DNA of 64,000 nt from Frankia sp. QA3. Lineage in GTDB: Bacteria; Actinomycetota; Actinomycetes; Frankiales; Frankiaceae. Of the stretch, positions 8,777 to 16,869 are shown in pieces (the first letter of the stretch is position 1; each line of letters begins with the position of its first letter). The DNA is taken from assembly GCF_000262465.1 (NCBI RefSeq), contig NZ_CM001489.1:86830-150829 (forward strand), read 5' to 3'. The notes under the pieces were generated by a model, which was given only the letters and a program-made list of their open reading frames with translations, had not been told where the DNA came from and did no database searches. A program made the position numbers and the translations under genes.

Positions 8777-9601
8777 CTCGTTGCTCCAGACGGATTTCGG
8801 GCGGCCTGCCGCATGGCTGGCGGTGGTGCCGCGACGGAAGTGGACGGCATTGCGTGGAGCACGTGTCCGGGCCCGAGGCGTCGGCGCGTGCCGGGGGTCG
8901 GCGCGTCGGCGGCTGGGCGGGGACGGGGCAGGGACCGGGACCGGGTTCTCGACGTGGCCTGACGGGGCGGTGCCTGGGACAGGTCTGCACAACGCTGGAT
9001 TGGTGCCGGGCCGTGACGTGGACGTGGCCTGGTACTCGTCCGTCATGGTCGTGCCCATGGCCGCGGTGGGCACAACACGGCAGGGCTCCGCCGCGCACGG
9101 AGGATCATCGGACGGGGGAGAGCTCCGGGTACCGAGAGCCTGCCGGGCGGACAACCCCCCCCGCCGGATGGGAAGCGTTCCCTCGCGGGCTCTCCACGGG
9201 TCCGGCGGATCCGCCGTGCACCGCAGGTCCGCACGGGATGCCTCGCGAACGCGGGACGCCCGCCCAGACGAGCGCATCCGCACGCGGCTTCAGGCAGCAA
9301 TCCGGCCGGGCTGCGCCCGACGGGCCGGTGCGCCGGTGCCCGTGGACCGGCGCGGGTCAGCCGAGGGGAGCCGAGCGGCCGGCGGGACAGATGGCGGAGG
9401 AGACGAGCAGCAGGTCGATGTGCCGCCTGTGCACCAGCAGGGGCGAAGTCGGCATGTACGAACCGAAACACGGCGGACACCGTTCCGCCAACTGCAGGGA
9501 TAAGTGACCCATGTCACATCTCTATTGCGGGACTGAACAAACCCGCCGGTCATGGAGCCTGAGCGACCGGCGAGGAGTCGGCTCGCGGTCCCGTCGCGGT
9601 T
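8777..9601. other. 825-bp stretch with no supported gene
   Basis: Several overlapping open frames cross this stretch on both strands, but they are Arg/Gly/Pro-rich, match nothing recognisable and have no good ribosome site. It is the upstream side of the carbonic anhydrase gene and the downstream side of the dienelactone hydrolase gene. The only defined element is a Crp-like dyad at 9503-9518. Confidence 0.45.
9503..9518. promoter_or_regulatory. Crp/GlxR-like dyad
   Basis: AGTGACCCATGTCACA matches the Crp-family consensus TGTGA-N6-TCACA at nine of ten defined positions (first T is A), and contains the perfect dyad GTGAC-CCAT-GTCAC. It lies over 700 bp upstream of the carbonic anhydrase start and just downstream of the dienelactone hydrolase stop, so no clear target is adjacent. 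Confidence 0.35.
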
Positions 9602-10381
9602 TCAGGAGCCGAGATGCTCCGCGAGGAATCGTTCGATCCGGACCCAGGCGTCGGCGGCGGCGACCGGTTCGGGGCCGATCCCGGCGGCGCGCAGCACCGG
9701 GTGCAGGACCCGCGGGCCGCTCGGGGTGCCGTCGGGCCGGGCGCTGAGGAACGCGTGCCCGGCCGTCGGATACTCCTTGACGTCATGCGGGACGCCGGCC
9801 CGGTCCAACGCCGCGGCAAGCCGCCCGGCGGCGCCGCGCAGGGTGCGGTCCCGCCCGCCGTAGCTGGCCACCACCGGGCACGCCGCCCGCAACGGGGCGT
9901 CGAGCTCACGGGGGAGCGGGCCGTAGTTGACCGCCGCGACCTCGAAGCCCCGGCCCGCGCTGAGCAGGGCGAGGCCGCCGCCGAGGCAGAAGCCGACCAC
10001 GCCCACCTTTCCGTTGCATGCCGGCAGGGCGGTCAGCCACCGCCGTGCCGCCTCGATGTCGTCGAACGCCCGTCCGTGCCCGGAGGACATCGCCCGCACC
10101 GTCGCCACCAGGCAGCGGCGGGCGCCGCCCGCGCTGAACAGGTCCGGGGCGAGGGCGAGGTAGCCGAGGCCGGCGAGACGGTCGGCAATCGCGCGCACCG
10201 TCTCGTCCAGGCCCCACGCCTCGTGCAGCACGATCACACCGGGACGCAGGTGTCCCTTCGTGGGCGGCGCGCCACCCGCGGCCGGGACCGGGTCCACGGC
10301 GGCCGGTCGGGCCAGGTACGCGCTGAGGTCCGGGGAGATGCTCAGAACATCGGCGAATCCAGACAAATCGACCGTGGTCAC
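9602..10381 (-). CDS. Dienelactone hydrolase family protein
   Basis: This alpha/beta hydrolase (259 residues from the GTG at 10381, which has a GAGGAGTGG site at good spacing; a GTG at 10390 would add three residues but its site is too close) belongs to the dienelactone hydrolase family. The family cleaves dienelactone in chloroaromatic breakdown or related lactones and esters. The Cys nucleophile lies in GFCLGG (Cys132), with Asp178 (SYGGRDRT) and His209 (TAGHAFLS) completing the triad, and Glu54 in LHEAWGLDE. It is a single gene with no aromatic pathway genes beside it, so the substrate is open. Confidence 0.88.
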   Translation of the reverse strand: MTTVDLSGFADVLSISPDLSAYLARPAAVDPVPAAGGAPPTKGHLRPGVIVLHEAWGLDETVRAIADRLAGLGYLALAPDLFSAGGARRCLVATVRAMSSGHGRAFDDIEAARRWLTALPACNGKVGVVGFCLGGGLALLSAGRGFEVAAVNYGPLPRELDAPLRAACPVVASYGGRDRTLRGAAGRLAAALDRAGVPHDVKEYPTAGHAFLSARPDGTPSGPRVLHPVLRAAGIGPEPVAAADAWVRIERFLAEHLGS

Positions 10382-10390
10382 GATACCCAC

Positions 10391-10906
10391 TCCTCGTCCA
10401 CCGGCCGCGCGGGCGACACGGTACCGCGCTTCGCGGCGTTCGCAGGGTTGGTCGTCCCGGGCCGGCCGTCGCGGCGGAAGGCGGAACGCCCGGCGAACGC
10501 CATGGTTGAACGTGCTGTGCTGCAGGTCACATTATGTGCTCTTGACCGAGGAAAGCCGACTTACCCAGAGTGAAAAGTGTGCGCACCTCGCCGCTGTTGA
10601 CGTGCCGGCGCTGCATCGATTTCGGCCGCGCCGAATCCAGCCGCTGTCGTTGATGCTGAGGTAACCCGGCATTCCCGCCTGAGCCGGGATCCGTCCGCGC
10701 GGGGTGTCCGGACTGCCAGCCGGGGGACCGGCGACGATGTTCGCTCACCGGACCCATCGTCCCCGAACCAACCTCCGCGGGCCGACTGCCCGCAGCCCAC
10801 GCCCCACGCCCCGCGCCCGTAGCTCGAAAGCCCTGCGCCCGCCGTTCGTCAGCCGGTTCCCACCATCCGAGGAGTGCCCGTTGCGTCCCGTGCAGGATTG
10901 CGCCCG
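10391..10906. other. Intergenic region upstream of the monooxygenase pair
   Basis: No gene is supported in this stretch between the dienelactone hydrolase start (minus strand) and the LLM oxidoreductase start (plus strand), so it must carry both promoters. A small hairpin is visible (CCCGGC at 10665-10670 with GCCGGG at 10683-10688). The segment around 10520-10600 is relatively AT-rich and the likely promoter area. No operator can be assigned. Confidence 0.4.
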
Positions 10907-12133
10907 ATGACCCCCCGCCCACCACTGCACCTCGCCCTCGCGCTGGACGGGGCCGGCTGGCATCCGGCAGCCTGGCGGGAGCCGCGCGCGCGCACCGCGG
11001 AACTGCTCGACGCCCGGTACTGGACCGACCTGGTCCAGGAGGCCGAGCGCGGCCTGCTCGACTTCGTCACGATCGAGGACTCCCTCGGCCTGCAGTCGGA
11101 CCGGCTCGACGGCCCGGACGCACGGACCGATCGGGTTCGCGGTCGGCTCGACGCCGTGCTCATCGCCGCTCGCGTCGCCCCGCTGACCTCGCGTATCGGT
11201 CTCGTACCGTCGATCATCGCCGGCCACACCGAGCCCTTCCACATCTCCAAGGCCATCGCGACGCTGGACTACGTCAGCTCGGGGCGGGCCGGGGTCCGGG
11301 TCAGGGCCGGCAGCGGCGGGGCCGAGGCGGACCTGTTCGGCCGGCGGCAGATTCCCGGGATCACGGCCGCGGACCTGGACCGGCCCGAGGTCGTCGCGCT
11401 GATCACCGAACTGTTCGACGAGGCGGCCGACTATGTCGAGGTCGTCCGCAGGCTCTGGGACAGCTGGGAGGACGACGCCGAGATTCGCGACGTCGCCACC
11501 GGTCGGTTCGTCGACCGGGACAAGCTGCACTACATCGACTTCGAGGGACGCTGGTTCAGCGTGCGCGGACCCTCGATCGTGCCCCGCCCGCCGCAGGGCC
11601 AGCCGCTGGTCACGGTCCTCGGTCACGGCACGGTGCCCTACCGACTCGGGGCGCGCCAGGGCGACGTCGTCTACGTGACGCCCCGCGACGCCGACGACGC
11701 CCGCCGGATCGTCGAGGAGGTCCGGGCCGAGCAGGCCGCGGCCGGCCGGGGCGACGAGACCGTGCACGTGTTCGCCGATCTGGTCGTCCACCTCGCCGAC
11801 TCGACGGCGCAGGCCGCCGACAACCGTGCCCGGCTCGACGAGCGGGCCGGCGCACCCCAGGGCAGCGACGCGCTCATCGTCGCCGGGACCCCCGGGGAGC
11901 TCGCCGATCTCCTGCTCGACTGGCAGGCGGCCGGGCTGTCGGGCTACCGGCTGCGTCCGGCGACCATCCCGCATGACCTGGAGGGCATCACCCGGGGGCT
12001 CGTCGGCGAACTGCAGTCCCGCGGGGCGTTCCGCACCGCCTACGAGGCCGCCACGCTGCGGGGCCTGCTCGGCCTGCCCCGACCCGCCAACCGCTACGCC
12101 GCAGCCGCCGCCGGCTCCACCGCCGCCGTCTAG
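10907..12133 (+). CDS. LLM-class FMN-dependent monooxygenase (NtaA/SnaA/DszA group)
   Basis: This luciferase-like TIM-barrel flavoenzyme has 408 residues from the ATG at 10907 (MTPRPPLHLALALDG); a GTG at 10874 would add 11 residues but its ribosome site is too close. Group hallmarks include the early LALALDGAGWHP strand, DARYWTDLVQEAERGLLDFVTIEDSLGL, and the insertion with an IVPRPPQGQPLV-type loop typical of the nitrilotriacetate/dibenzothiophene-sulfone monooxygenase group. Such enzymes use reduced FMN and O2 supplied by a separate flavin reductase, and none is adjacent. The next gene, 50 bp on, is a paralogue, so the pair probably forms one operon. Confidence 0.85.
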   Translation: MTPRPPLHLALALDGAGWHPAAWREPRARTAELLDARYWTDLVQEAERGLLDFVTIEDSLGLQSDRLDGPDARTDRVRGRLDAVLIAARVAPLTSRIGLVPSIIAGHTEPFHISKAIATLDYVSSGRAGVRVRAGSGGAEADLFGRRQIPGITAADLDRPEVVALITELFDEAADYVEVVRRLWDSWEDDAEIRDVATGRFVDRDKLHYIDFEGRWFSVRGPSIVPRPPQGQPLVTVLGHGTVPYRLGARQGDVVYVTPRDADDARRIVEEVRAEQAAAGRGDETVHVFADLVVHLADSTAQAADNRARLDERAGAPQGSDALIVAGTPGELADLLLDWQAAGLSGYRLRPATIPHDLEGITRGLVGELQSRGAFRTAYEAATLRGLLGLPRPANRYAAAAAGSTAAV

Positions 12134-12183
12134 CCCGCCGCCGGCAGAGCCGGCAGCCCTGCACACAACAGCGGAGGACCTCC

Positions 12184-13530
12184 ATGAGCAGGCCGACCAA
12201 GCAGATCCACCTGGCGGCGCACTTCCCCGGGGTGAACAACACGACGGTGTGGAGCGACCCCGCGGCGGGCAGCCAGATCGAGTTCAGCTCGTTCGCCCAC
12301 CTCGCCCGCGCGGCCGAGCGTGCCAAGTTCGACTTCTTCTTCCTCGCCGAGGGTCTGCGCCTGCGCGAGCAGAACGGCCGCATCCACGACCTGGACGTCG
12401 TCGGCCGGCCAGACACGTTCACCGTGCTGGCCGCGCTGGCCGCGGTCACCGAACGGCTCGGGCTCGCCGGCACCATCAACTCCACGTTCAACGAGCCCTA
12501 CGAGGTCGCGCGGCAGTTCGCCAGCCTCGATCACCTCTCCGCGGGCCGGGCCGCCTGGAACGTCGTCACGTCCTGGGACGCCTTCACCGGGGAGAACTTC
12601 CGCCGCGGTGGCTACCTCGCGGAGCAGGATCGCTACGAGCGGGCCCGGCGCTTCCTGCACACGGCCTGGGAGCTGTTCGACTCCTGGCGCGGCGACGAGA
12701 TCGTCGCCGACAAGGACACCGGGCAGTTCCTGGGCGAGCCGCGGCCGGGCGCGTTCGCGCATCACGACAGCTTCTTCGACATCAGCGGGCAGTTCAACGT
12801 GCCGCGCAGCCCGCAGGGCCGGCCGGTGATCTTCCAGGCCGGCGACTCCGACGCCGGCCGGGAGTTCGCCGCCTCCTCGGCGGACGCGATCTTCAGCCGG
12901 CACAGCACGTTCGAGGACGGTCAGGCGTTCTACGCCGACATCAAGGGCCGGCTCGCGAAGTTCGGCCGCCGGCCCGACCAGCTCGTGGTCCTGCCGGCGG
13001 CGACGTTCGTCCTCGGTGACACCGACGCCGAGGCGCGCGAGCGGGCCGAGGTGATCCGCCACCAGCAGGTCAGCGGGGCGACGGCGATCCTGTTCGCCGA
13101 GCAGCTGTGGAACCGCGACCTGTCGGCCTACGACCCGGACGGGCCGGTCCCCGAGGTCGACCCGCTGCCGGGGGAGAACACGATCTCCAAGGGACGGGCC
13201 AGCGTGCGGATGTTCGACGACCGGCTGGCCACGGCGCGTCGCTGGCGCGAGCTGGGCGAGGCGAAGAAGCTCTCGCTGCGCGAGGTGGTCATCGAGGTCA
13301 CGGGGCGGCAGTCCTTCATCGGCTCGGCCGCCACGGTCGCCGAGACGATCAACAGGTTCGTCCAGGAGGACGCCAGCGACGGCTTCATCCTCGTCCCGCA
13401 CATCGTCCCGGGCGGGCTGGACGAGTTCGCCGACCAGGTCGTACCGCTGCTGCAGGAGCGCGGCGTCTTCCGCGCCGAGTACACCGGCACGACCCTGCGC
13501 GAGCATCTCGGCCTGGAACTGCCCGGCTGA
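12184..13530 (+). CDS. NtaA/DmoA-family FMN-dependent monooxygenase
   Basis: The 448-residue protein fits the nitrilotriacetate monooxygenase component A family: HLAAHFPGVNNTTVW, SSFAHLARAAERAKFDFFFLAEGL, GRAAWNVVTSWDAF and RSPQGRPVIFQAGDSD are all typical segments. The ATG at 12184 follows GCGGAGGACCTCC. Members oxygenate diverse N- or S-containing compounds using FMNH2 from a partner reductase. Together with the gene before it this is a two-monooxygenase operon. The substrate is not inferable. Three perfect 19-bp repeats follow the stop codon. Confidence 0.88.
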   Translation: MSRPTKQIHLAAHFPGVNNTTVWSDPAAGSQIEFSSFAHLARAAERAKFDFFFLAEGLRLREQNGRIHDLDVVGRPDTFTVLAALAAVTERLGLAGTINSTFNEPYEVARQFASLDHLSAGRAAWNVVTSWDAFTGENFRRGGYLAEQDRYERARRFLHTAWELFDSWRGDEIVADKDTGQFLGEPRPGAFAHHDSFFDISGQFNVPRSPQGRPVIFQAGDSDAGREFAASSADAIFSRHSTFEDGQAFYADIKGRLAKFGRRPDQLVVLPAATFVLGDTDAEARERAEVIRHQQVSGATAILFAEQLWNRDLSAYDPDGPVPEVDPLPGENTISKGRASVRMFDDRLATARRWRELGEAKKLSLREVVIEVTGRQSFIGSAATVAETINRFVQEDASDGFILVPHIVPGGLDEFADQVVPLLQERGVFRAEYTGTTLREHLGLELPG

Positions 13531-13587
13531 GCCGGCTGGAGACGAGGGCGCCGGCTGGAGACGAGGGCGCCGGCTGGAGACGAGGGC
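13531..13587. repeat. Three perfect 19-bp tandem repeats
   Basis: The unit GCCGGCTGGAGACGAGGGC is repeated three times without a mismatch, directly after the monooxygenase stop codon and before the convergent phosphotransferase gene. Perfect identity suggests recent duplication by slippage. A role in transcript termination is possible but not shown. Confidence 0.85.
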
Positions 13588-13651
13588 CGCGCCAGCCGAC
13601 GCCCTCGGCCGGGGCCGGCTCCGACAGGGGCCAACCCCGGCTCGGGTCGGT

Positions 13652-14794
13652 TCAGTCGGCGAGTGCGCGCAGCCCGCCCGCGGCGAGCGCCGGCACGGCC
13701 TGGCCGACGAGGTCGAAACCCTCTCCGACGGTGTTGCCGGCGAGATGCCGGGCGTGGATGCCCTCGGCGATCACCACCAGCTTGAAGTAGCCGAGCGCCA
13801 GGTAGAAGTCCATGTTCACGATGTCCCGGCCGGACTCGCGGGCATAGATCTCGATCATCTCGTCCCCGCCGGGCATCCGGTCGCTCGCCGCGGCGGCCGA
13901 GCCGCCGAGCACCGGATCGAAGTCCGGGTCGCGGTAGACGATGGTGAGACCCAGATCGGCCAGCGGGTCGCCGAGGGTCGCCATCTCCCAGTCCAGCAGG
14001 GCCCGCACGGCGCCGATGTCGTCCGGGTCCAGCACGAAGTTGTCGATGCGGGCGTCGCCGTGCACGATCGACGCGTCGCTCTCCGCCGGCACCGCGGCGT
14101 CCAGCCGGGCGTGCAGCGCGTCGAGGTCCGGCAGTGGCCGGGTCCGCACCCGCTCCCACTGCCCCCGCCAGCGGTCCACCTGGCGGCGCAGGTAGCCCTC
14201 GGGCCGGCCGAACTTCTCCAGCCCGACGGCGCGGTGGTCCACGGCGTGCAGCCGGGCGAGGGTGCGCAGCAGGTTCTCGGCGCAGCGGCGCACGTCGGCG
14301 TCGGAGTAGGGGGCAAGGTCCGCCCGGCTGCGCAGGACCACCCCGTCGACCAGGGAGACCATCGCGAACGGCACCCCGAGCACGGCGGGGTCGTCGCAGT
14401 AGGCGACCGCCTCGGCCACCGGGATCGGGGTCTCGCGCAGCGCGGCCACCACCCGGTACTCGCGCCGCATGTCGTGCGCCGAGGGCGTCAGGTTACCCAG
14501 CGGGGGCCGGCGCAGCGCCCAGTGCGCGGCGTCGTCCCACACGTGGTAGGTCAGGTTCGACCGGCCGCCGCTGAGCAGCGTGGCCCGCAGCGGCCCGGAC
14601 CGGCCGGGGACGGTGGCGTCGAGGTAGGCGGACAGCGCCGCCAGATCCAGGCCCGGCGGGGAGACCAGCCCCTCCTGCCCGGCGCCCGTGTCGGCACCGC
14701 TGTCGGCACCGCTGTCGGCACCCCCGGCGGCGGTTGGCGCGGGGGCCGTGGTCGGCCCGGGGACGGCGGTGGGCGGCGGGTCGAGCGGGGTCAC
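13652..14794 (-). CDS. Aminoglycoside-phosphotransferase-fold kinase (ACAD10/11-like)
   Basis: The protein belongs to the APH kinase-like family that occurs beside or fused to acyl-CoA dehydrogenases (ACAD10/ACAD11 type), where it may phosphorylate hydroxyacyl-CoA. It starts at the GTG at 14794, overlapping the dehydrogenase stop by four bases (GTGA), so the two are translationally coupled; 380 residues. Kinase motifs are visible: IVHGDARIDNFVLD (catalytic Asp and metal-binding Asn) and LLDWEMATLGDP (DFG-equivalent Asp). An N-terminal Ala/Gly/Asp linker is encoded by 12-bp repeats (14689-14722). Confidence 0.82.
   Translation of the reverse strand: MTPLDPPPTAVPGPTTAPAPTAAGGADSGADSGADTGAGQEGLVSPPGLDLAALSAYLDATVPGRSGPLRATLLSGGRSNLTYHVWDDAAHWALRRPPLGNLTPSAHDMRREYRVVAALRETPIPVAEAVAYCDDPAVLGVPFAMVSLVDGVVLRSRADLAPYSDADVRRCAENLLRTLARLHAVDHRAVGLEKFGRPEGYLRRQVDRWRGQWERVRTRPLPDLDALHARLDAAVPAESDASIVHGDARIDNFVLDPDDIGAVRALLDWEMATLGDPLADLGLTIVYRDPDFDPVLGGSAAAASDRMPGGDEMIEIYARESGRDIVNMDFYLALGYFKLVVIAEGIHARHLAGNTVGEGFDLVGQAVPALAAGGLRALAD
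14689..14722. repeat. 12-bp tandem repeat within the phosphotransferase gene
   Basis: TGTCGGCACCGC occurs at 14689-14700 and 14701-14712, followed by a partial third copy to 14722. It encodes Ser-Gly-Ala-Asp repeats in the flexible N-terminus of the kinase. The unit is a multiple of three, so it stays in frame. Confidence 0.8.
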
Positions 14795-16005
14795 GACGCC
14801 GACTCCAGGGCGCCGGTCGCCTTCAGCCGCTCCTTGACCGCGCGCCGGGCGAGCGCCCAGCGATGGGTCTCCGACGGCCCGTCGTAGATGCGGAAGGCAC
14901 GGACCTCGTTGAGGTAGCGGCCCAGCAGCAGCTCGCCGGAGACGCCGGCGGCGCCGCAGATCTGGATCGCCCGGTCGACGACCCGCCAGACCGCCTCGGC
15001 GACGAAGGTCTTGGTCATCGCGGTGGACTGCGCCGCGCGCAGCCCCTGGTCGAGCTCCCAGCAGGCCTGCAGGACGAGGCTGCGGGAGGCGGCGATGTCG
15101 ATCTCCGAATCGGCGATCATCTGTTGGACCATGCCGAGCTCGACGAGCTTCGAGCCGAACAGGCGGCGCTCGGCGACCCGGTCGATGGCGATGTCCTGGG
15201 CCCGGCGGGCGATGCCGAGCCAGCGCATGCAATGCGTCATCCGGGCGGGGCCGAGGCGCACCTGCGCGTACGCGAAGCCCTGGTCGAGCTCGCCGAGGAT
15301 CGCCGAGTCCGGCACCACGCAGTTGTCGAAGATCACTTCGCAGTGGCCGCCGATCATGGCCTGGTCGAGGGTGTCGATGTGCCGGACGACCTTCAGACCG
15401 GGGTTGTCGGCGTCGACGAGGAACATGGTCGCGCCGCCCACGGTGCCGACCTTGCCGGAGGTCCGGGCGAAGCAGATCGCGTAGGCCGCGCCGTCCGCGC
15501 CGGTGGAGAACCACTTGTGGCCGTCGATGCGCCAGCCGTCGTCGACCCGGACGGCGGTCGTCGACAGCGCCGCCGGATCCGAGCCGGCCCCGGGCGCCGG
15601 CTCCGTCATCGCGAAGAAGGACCGGACCTCGCCGCTCGCGAGGGGGCGCAGGTACCGCTCCTTCTGCTCGTCGGTCGCGATGATTTCGAGCATGTGCATG
15701 TTGCCCTCGTCGGGCGCGGAGCAGTTCAGCGCCAGCGGCCCGAACAAGGAGTAGCCGGCGGCCTCGAACACGGGCGCCCGCGCTGTCATGCCGAGCCCGA
15801 GGCCGCCGTACTCCCGGGAGACGTGCGGGGCGAACAGCCCGGCGTCGCGGGCCGCCGCCTGCAGCCGCGCGCGCAGCGCCTCCCCGCCGGCCGAGACCAC
15901 CCCGGCGTACCGCTCCTCCTGCGGGATCACGACGTCGCGGACGAAGGCAGCCGTGCGTTCGACGAGGTCGACGACCTCCGGCGGCTGCGAAAAATCAATG
16001 GCCAT
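14791..16005 (-). CDS. Acyl-CoA dehydrogenase
   Basis: This FAD-dependent alpha,beta-dehydrogenation enzyme has 404 residues from the ATG at 16005 (a GTG lies one codon upstream). Typical segments: FFAMTEPAPGAGSDPAAL (flavin and substrate binding), DGWRIDGHKWFSTGADGA, and the C-terminal IYDGPSETHRWALAR, where Asp-Gly-Pro-Ser-Glu replaces the usual E-G-T, as in ACAD10/11-like dehydrogenases. It is the first gene of a two-gene operon with the APH-fold kinase and is divergent from a TetR regulator. A 22-bp inverted repeat lies between them. Confidence 0.9.
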   Translation of the reverse strand: MAIDFSQPPEVVDLVERTAAFVRDVVIPQEERYAGVVSAGGEALRARLQAAARDAGLFAPHVSREYGGLGLGMTARAPVFEAAGYSLFGPLALNCSAPDEGNMHMLEIIATDEQKERYLRPLASGEVRSFFAMTEPAPGAGSDPAALSTTAVRVDDGWRIDGHKWFSTGADGAAYAICFARTSGKVGTVGGATMFLVDADNPGLKVVRHIDTLDQAMIGGHCEVIFDNCVVPDSAILGELDQGFAYAQVRLGPARMTHCMRWLGIARRAQDIAIDRVAERRLFGSKLVELGMVQQMIADSEIDIAASRSLVLQACWELDQGLRAAQSTAMTKTFVAEAVWRVVDRAIQICGAAGVSGELLLGRYLNEVRAFRIYDGPSETHRWALARRAVKERLKATGALESAS

Positions 16006-16060
16006 CACGAACTCCCGCCTCGGTGCGAGCGCCGGCCCTCGACTGGACGGGTCGGCTGGA

Positions 16061-16082
16061 AAGGCTAATGCTCAGTAGCCTT
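16061..16082. promoter_or_regulatory. Inverted repeat between dehydrogenase and TetR genes
   Basis: AAGGCTA (16061-16067) and TAGCCTT (16076-16082) form a perfect dyad with an 8-bp spacer, 56 bp before the dehydrogenase start. This is the size and position expected for a TetR-family operator acting on the divergent pair. A second dyad CATGC-N6-GCATG lies at 16125-16140. The binding is inferred. Confidence 0.55.
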
Positions 16083-16216
16083 GATAGCAGGGGTGGCGGC
16101 GATCCGCCAGCCTTAGGGGAAAATCATGCCTGCTAGCATGGGTGTGGTGCGGGGAGCGGTCCGCATGCCCGTGGCTACCAGCTCGTAGTCGCGGCGGTTC
16201 TCGTGGGCGAGGATGC

Positions 16217-16828
16217 ATGAGTGGATCGGACAGGGCGGTGCTCGCGCGGCCGCAGCTCACCCCACGCGGGCGGGCGATCCGCGACGCCGCGCTGAAGCTG
16301 TTCGCCGAACGCGGCTACGAGGCCACGACCACGACCGAGATCGGCGCGGCGGTCGGCATCCGGGGTCCGAGCCTGTACAAGCACGTGAGCTCCAAGCAGG
16401 ACCTGCTCGTCGCGATCATGCTCGACGCGATGGACAACCTGCACGACGTCCACGCCCTCGCCGTCGCCGGCGTCGACGACGTCGCGGACCGGCTGCGCCG
16501 CGCCGTGGAGGCCCACGTGCGCTTCCACACCCGCCACCGGCTGGAGGCGTTCGTCGGCAACCGGGAGATCCGCAGTCTCGACGAGGTCAACCGGGCGGTG
16601 GTCGTCGCCCGGCGCAGCAGCTACGAGCGGCTCATCCGCGGACTCATCGAGGAGGGGGTCGCCGCCTCCCGGTTCCACGTGGCCTCGGTCAAGCTCGCCT
16701 CCTACGCCCTGCTCGACCTCGGGATGGGGGTGGCCGCCTGGTACCGCGAGGACGGCGACCTGAGCGAGGACGAGATCGTCTACACCTACGGCCGGTTCGC
16801 CCTCACCCTGGTCGGCGCGGCCGGCTGA
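16217..16828 (+). CDS. TetR/AcrR-family transcriptional regulator
   Basis: The 203-residue protein begins at the ATG at 16217 behind GGCGAGG. The N-terminal helix-turn-helix is clear (AIRDAALKLFAERGYEATTTTEIGAAVGIRGPSLYKHVSSKQDLLVAI, about residues 19-68); the C-terminal ligand-binding domain has the TetR_C pattern of acyl-CoA-responsive regulators. It is divergent from the dehydrogenase/kinase operon and convergent with the acyl-CoA ligase gene. It probably represses the former through the dyad at 16061-16082, with an acyl-CoA as likely ligand. Confidence 0.88.
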   Translation: MSGSDRAVLARPQLTPRGRAIRDAALKLFAERGYEATTTTEIGAAVGIRGPSLYKHVSSKQDLLVAIMLDAMDNLHDVHALAVAGVDDVADRLRRAVEAHVRFHTRHRLEAFVGNREIRSLDEVNRAVVVARRSSYERLIRGLIEEGVAASRFHVASVKLASYALLDLGMGVAAWYREDGDLSEDEIVYTYGRFALTLVGAAG

Positions 16829-16869
16829 CCGCCGCGTCGCGGGCATGCCACCCCTCGGCCTGCCTCGCA

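Noticed and set aside
6615..9098. Open frame of 827 codons on the minus strand
   Set aside because: Only the 3' 310 codons (from the ATG at 7547) are a real oxidoreductase. The rest runs over the HxlR and carbonic anhydrase genes in a shadow frame rich in Arg/Gly/Pro.
8777..9600. Long N-terminal extension of the carbonic anhydrase
   Set aside because: The frame stays open, but only the ATG at 8776 has a ribosome site and the extension is low-complexity; the 163-residue form matches the usual family length.
10745..12166. 473-codon minus-strand frame
   Set aside because: It is antisense to the LLM monooxygenase and has a Gly/Arg/Asp-rich shadow translation.
13652..15514. Open frame of 620 codons on the minus strand as a single kinase-dehydrogenase fusion
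   Set aside because: The N-terminal 240 codons are the antisense-type shadow of the dehydrogenase frame on the same strand; the true kinase starts at the GTG at 14794. The genes overlap by four bases but are not fused.
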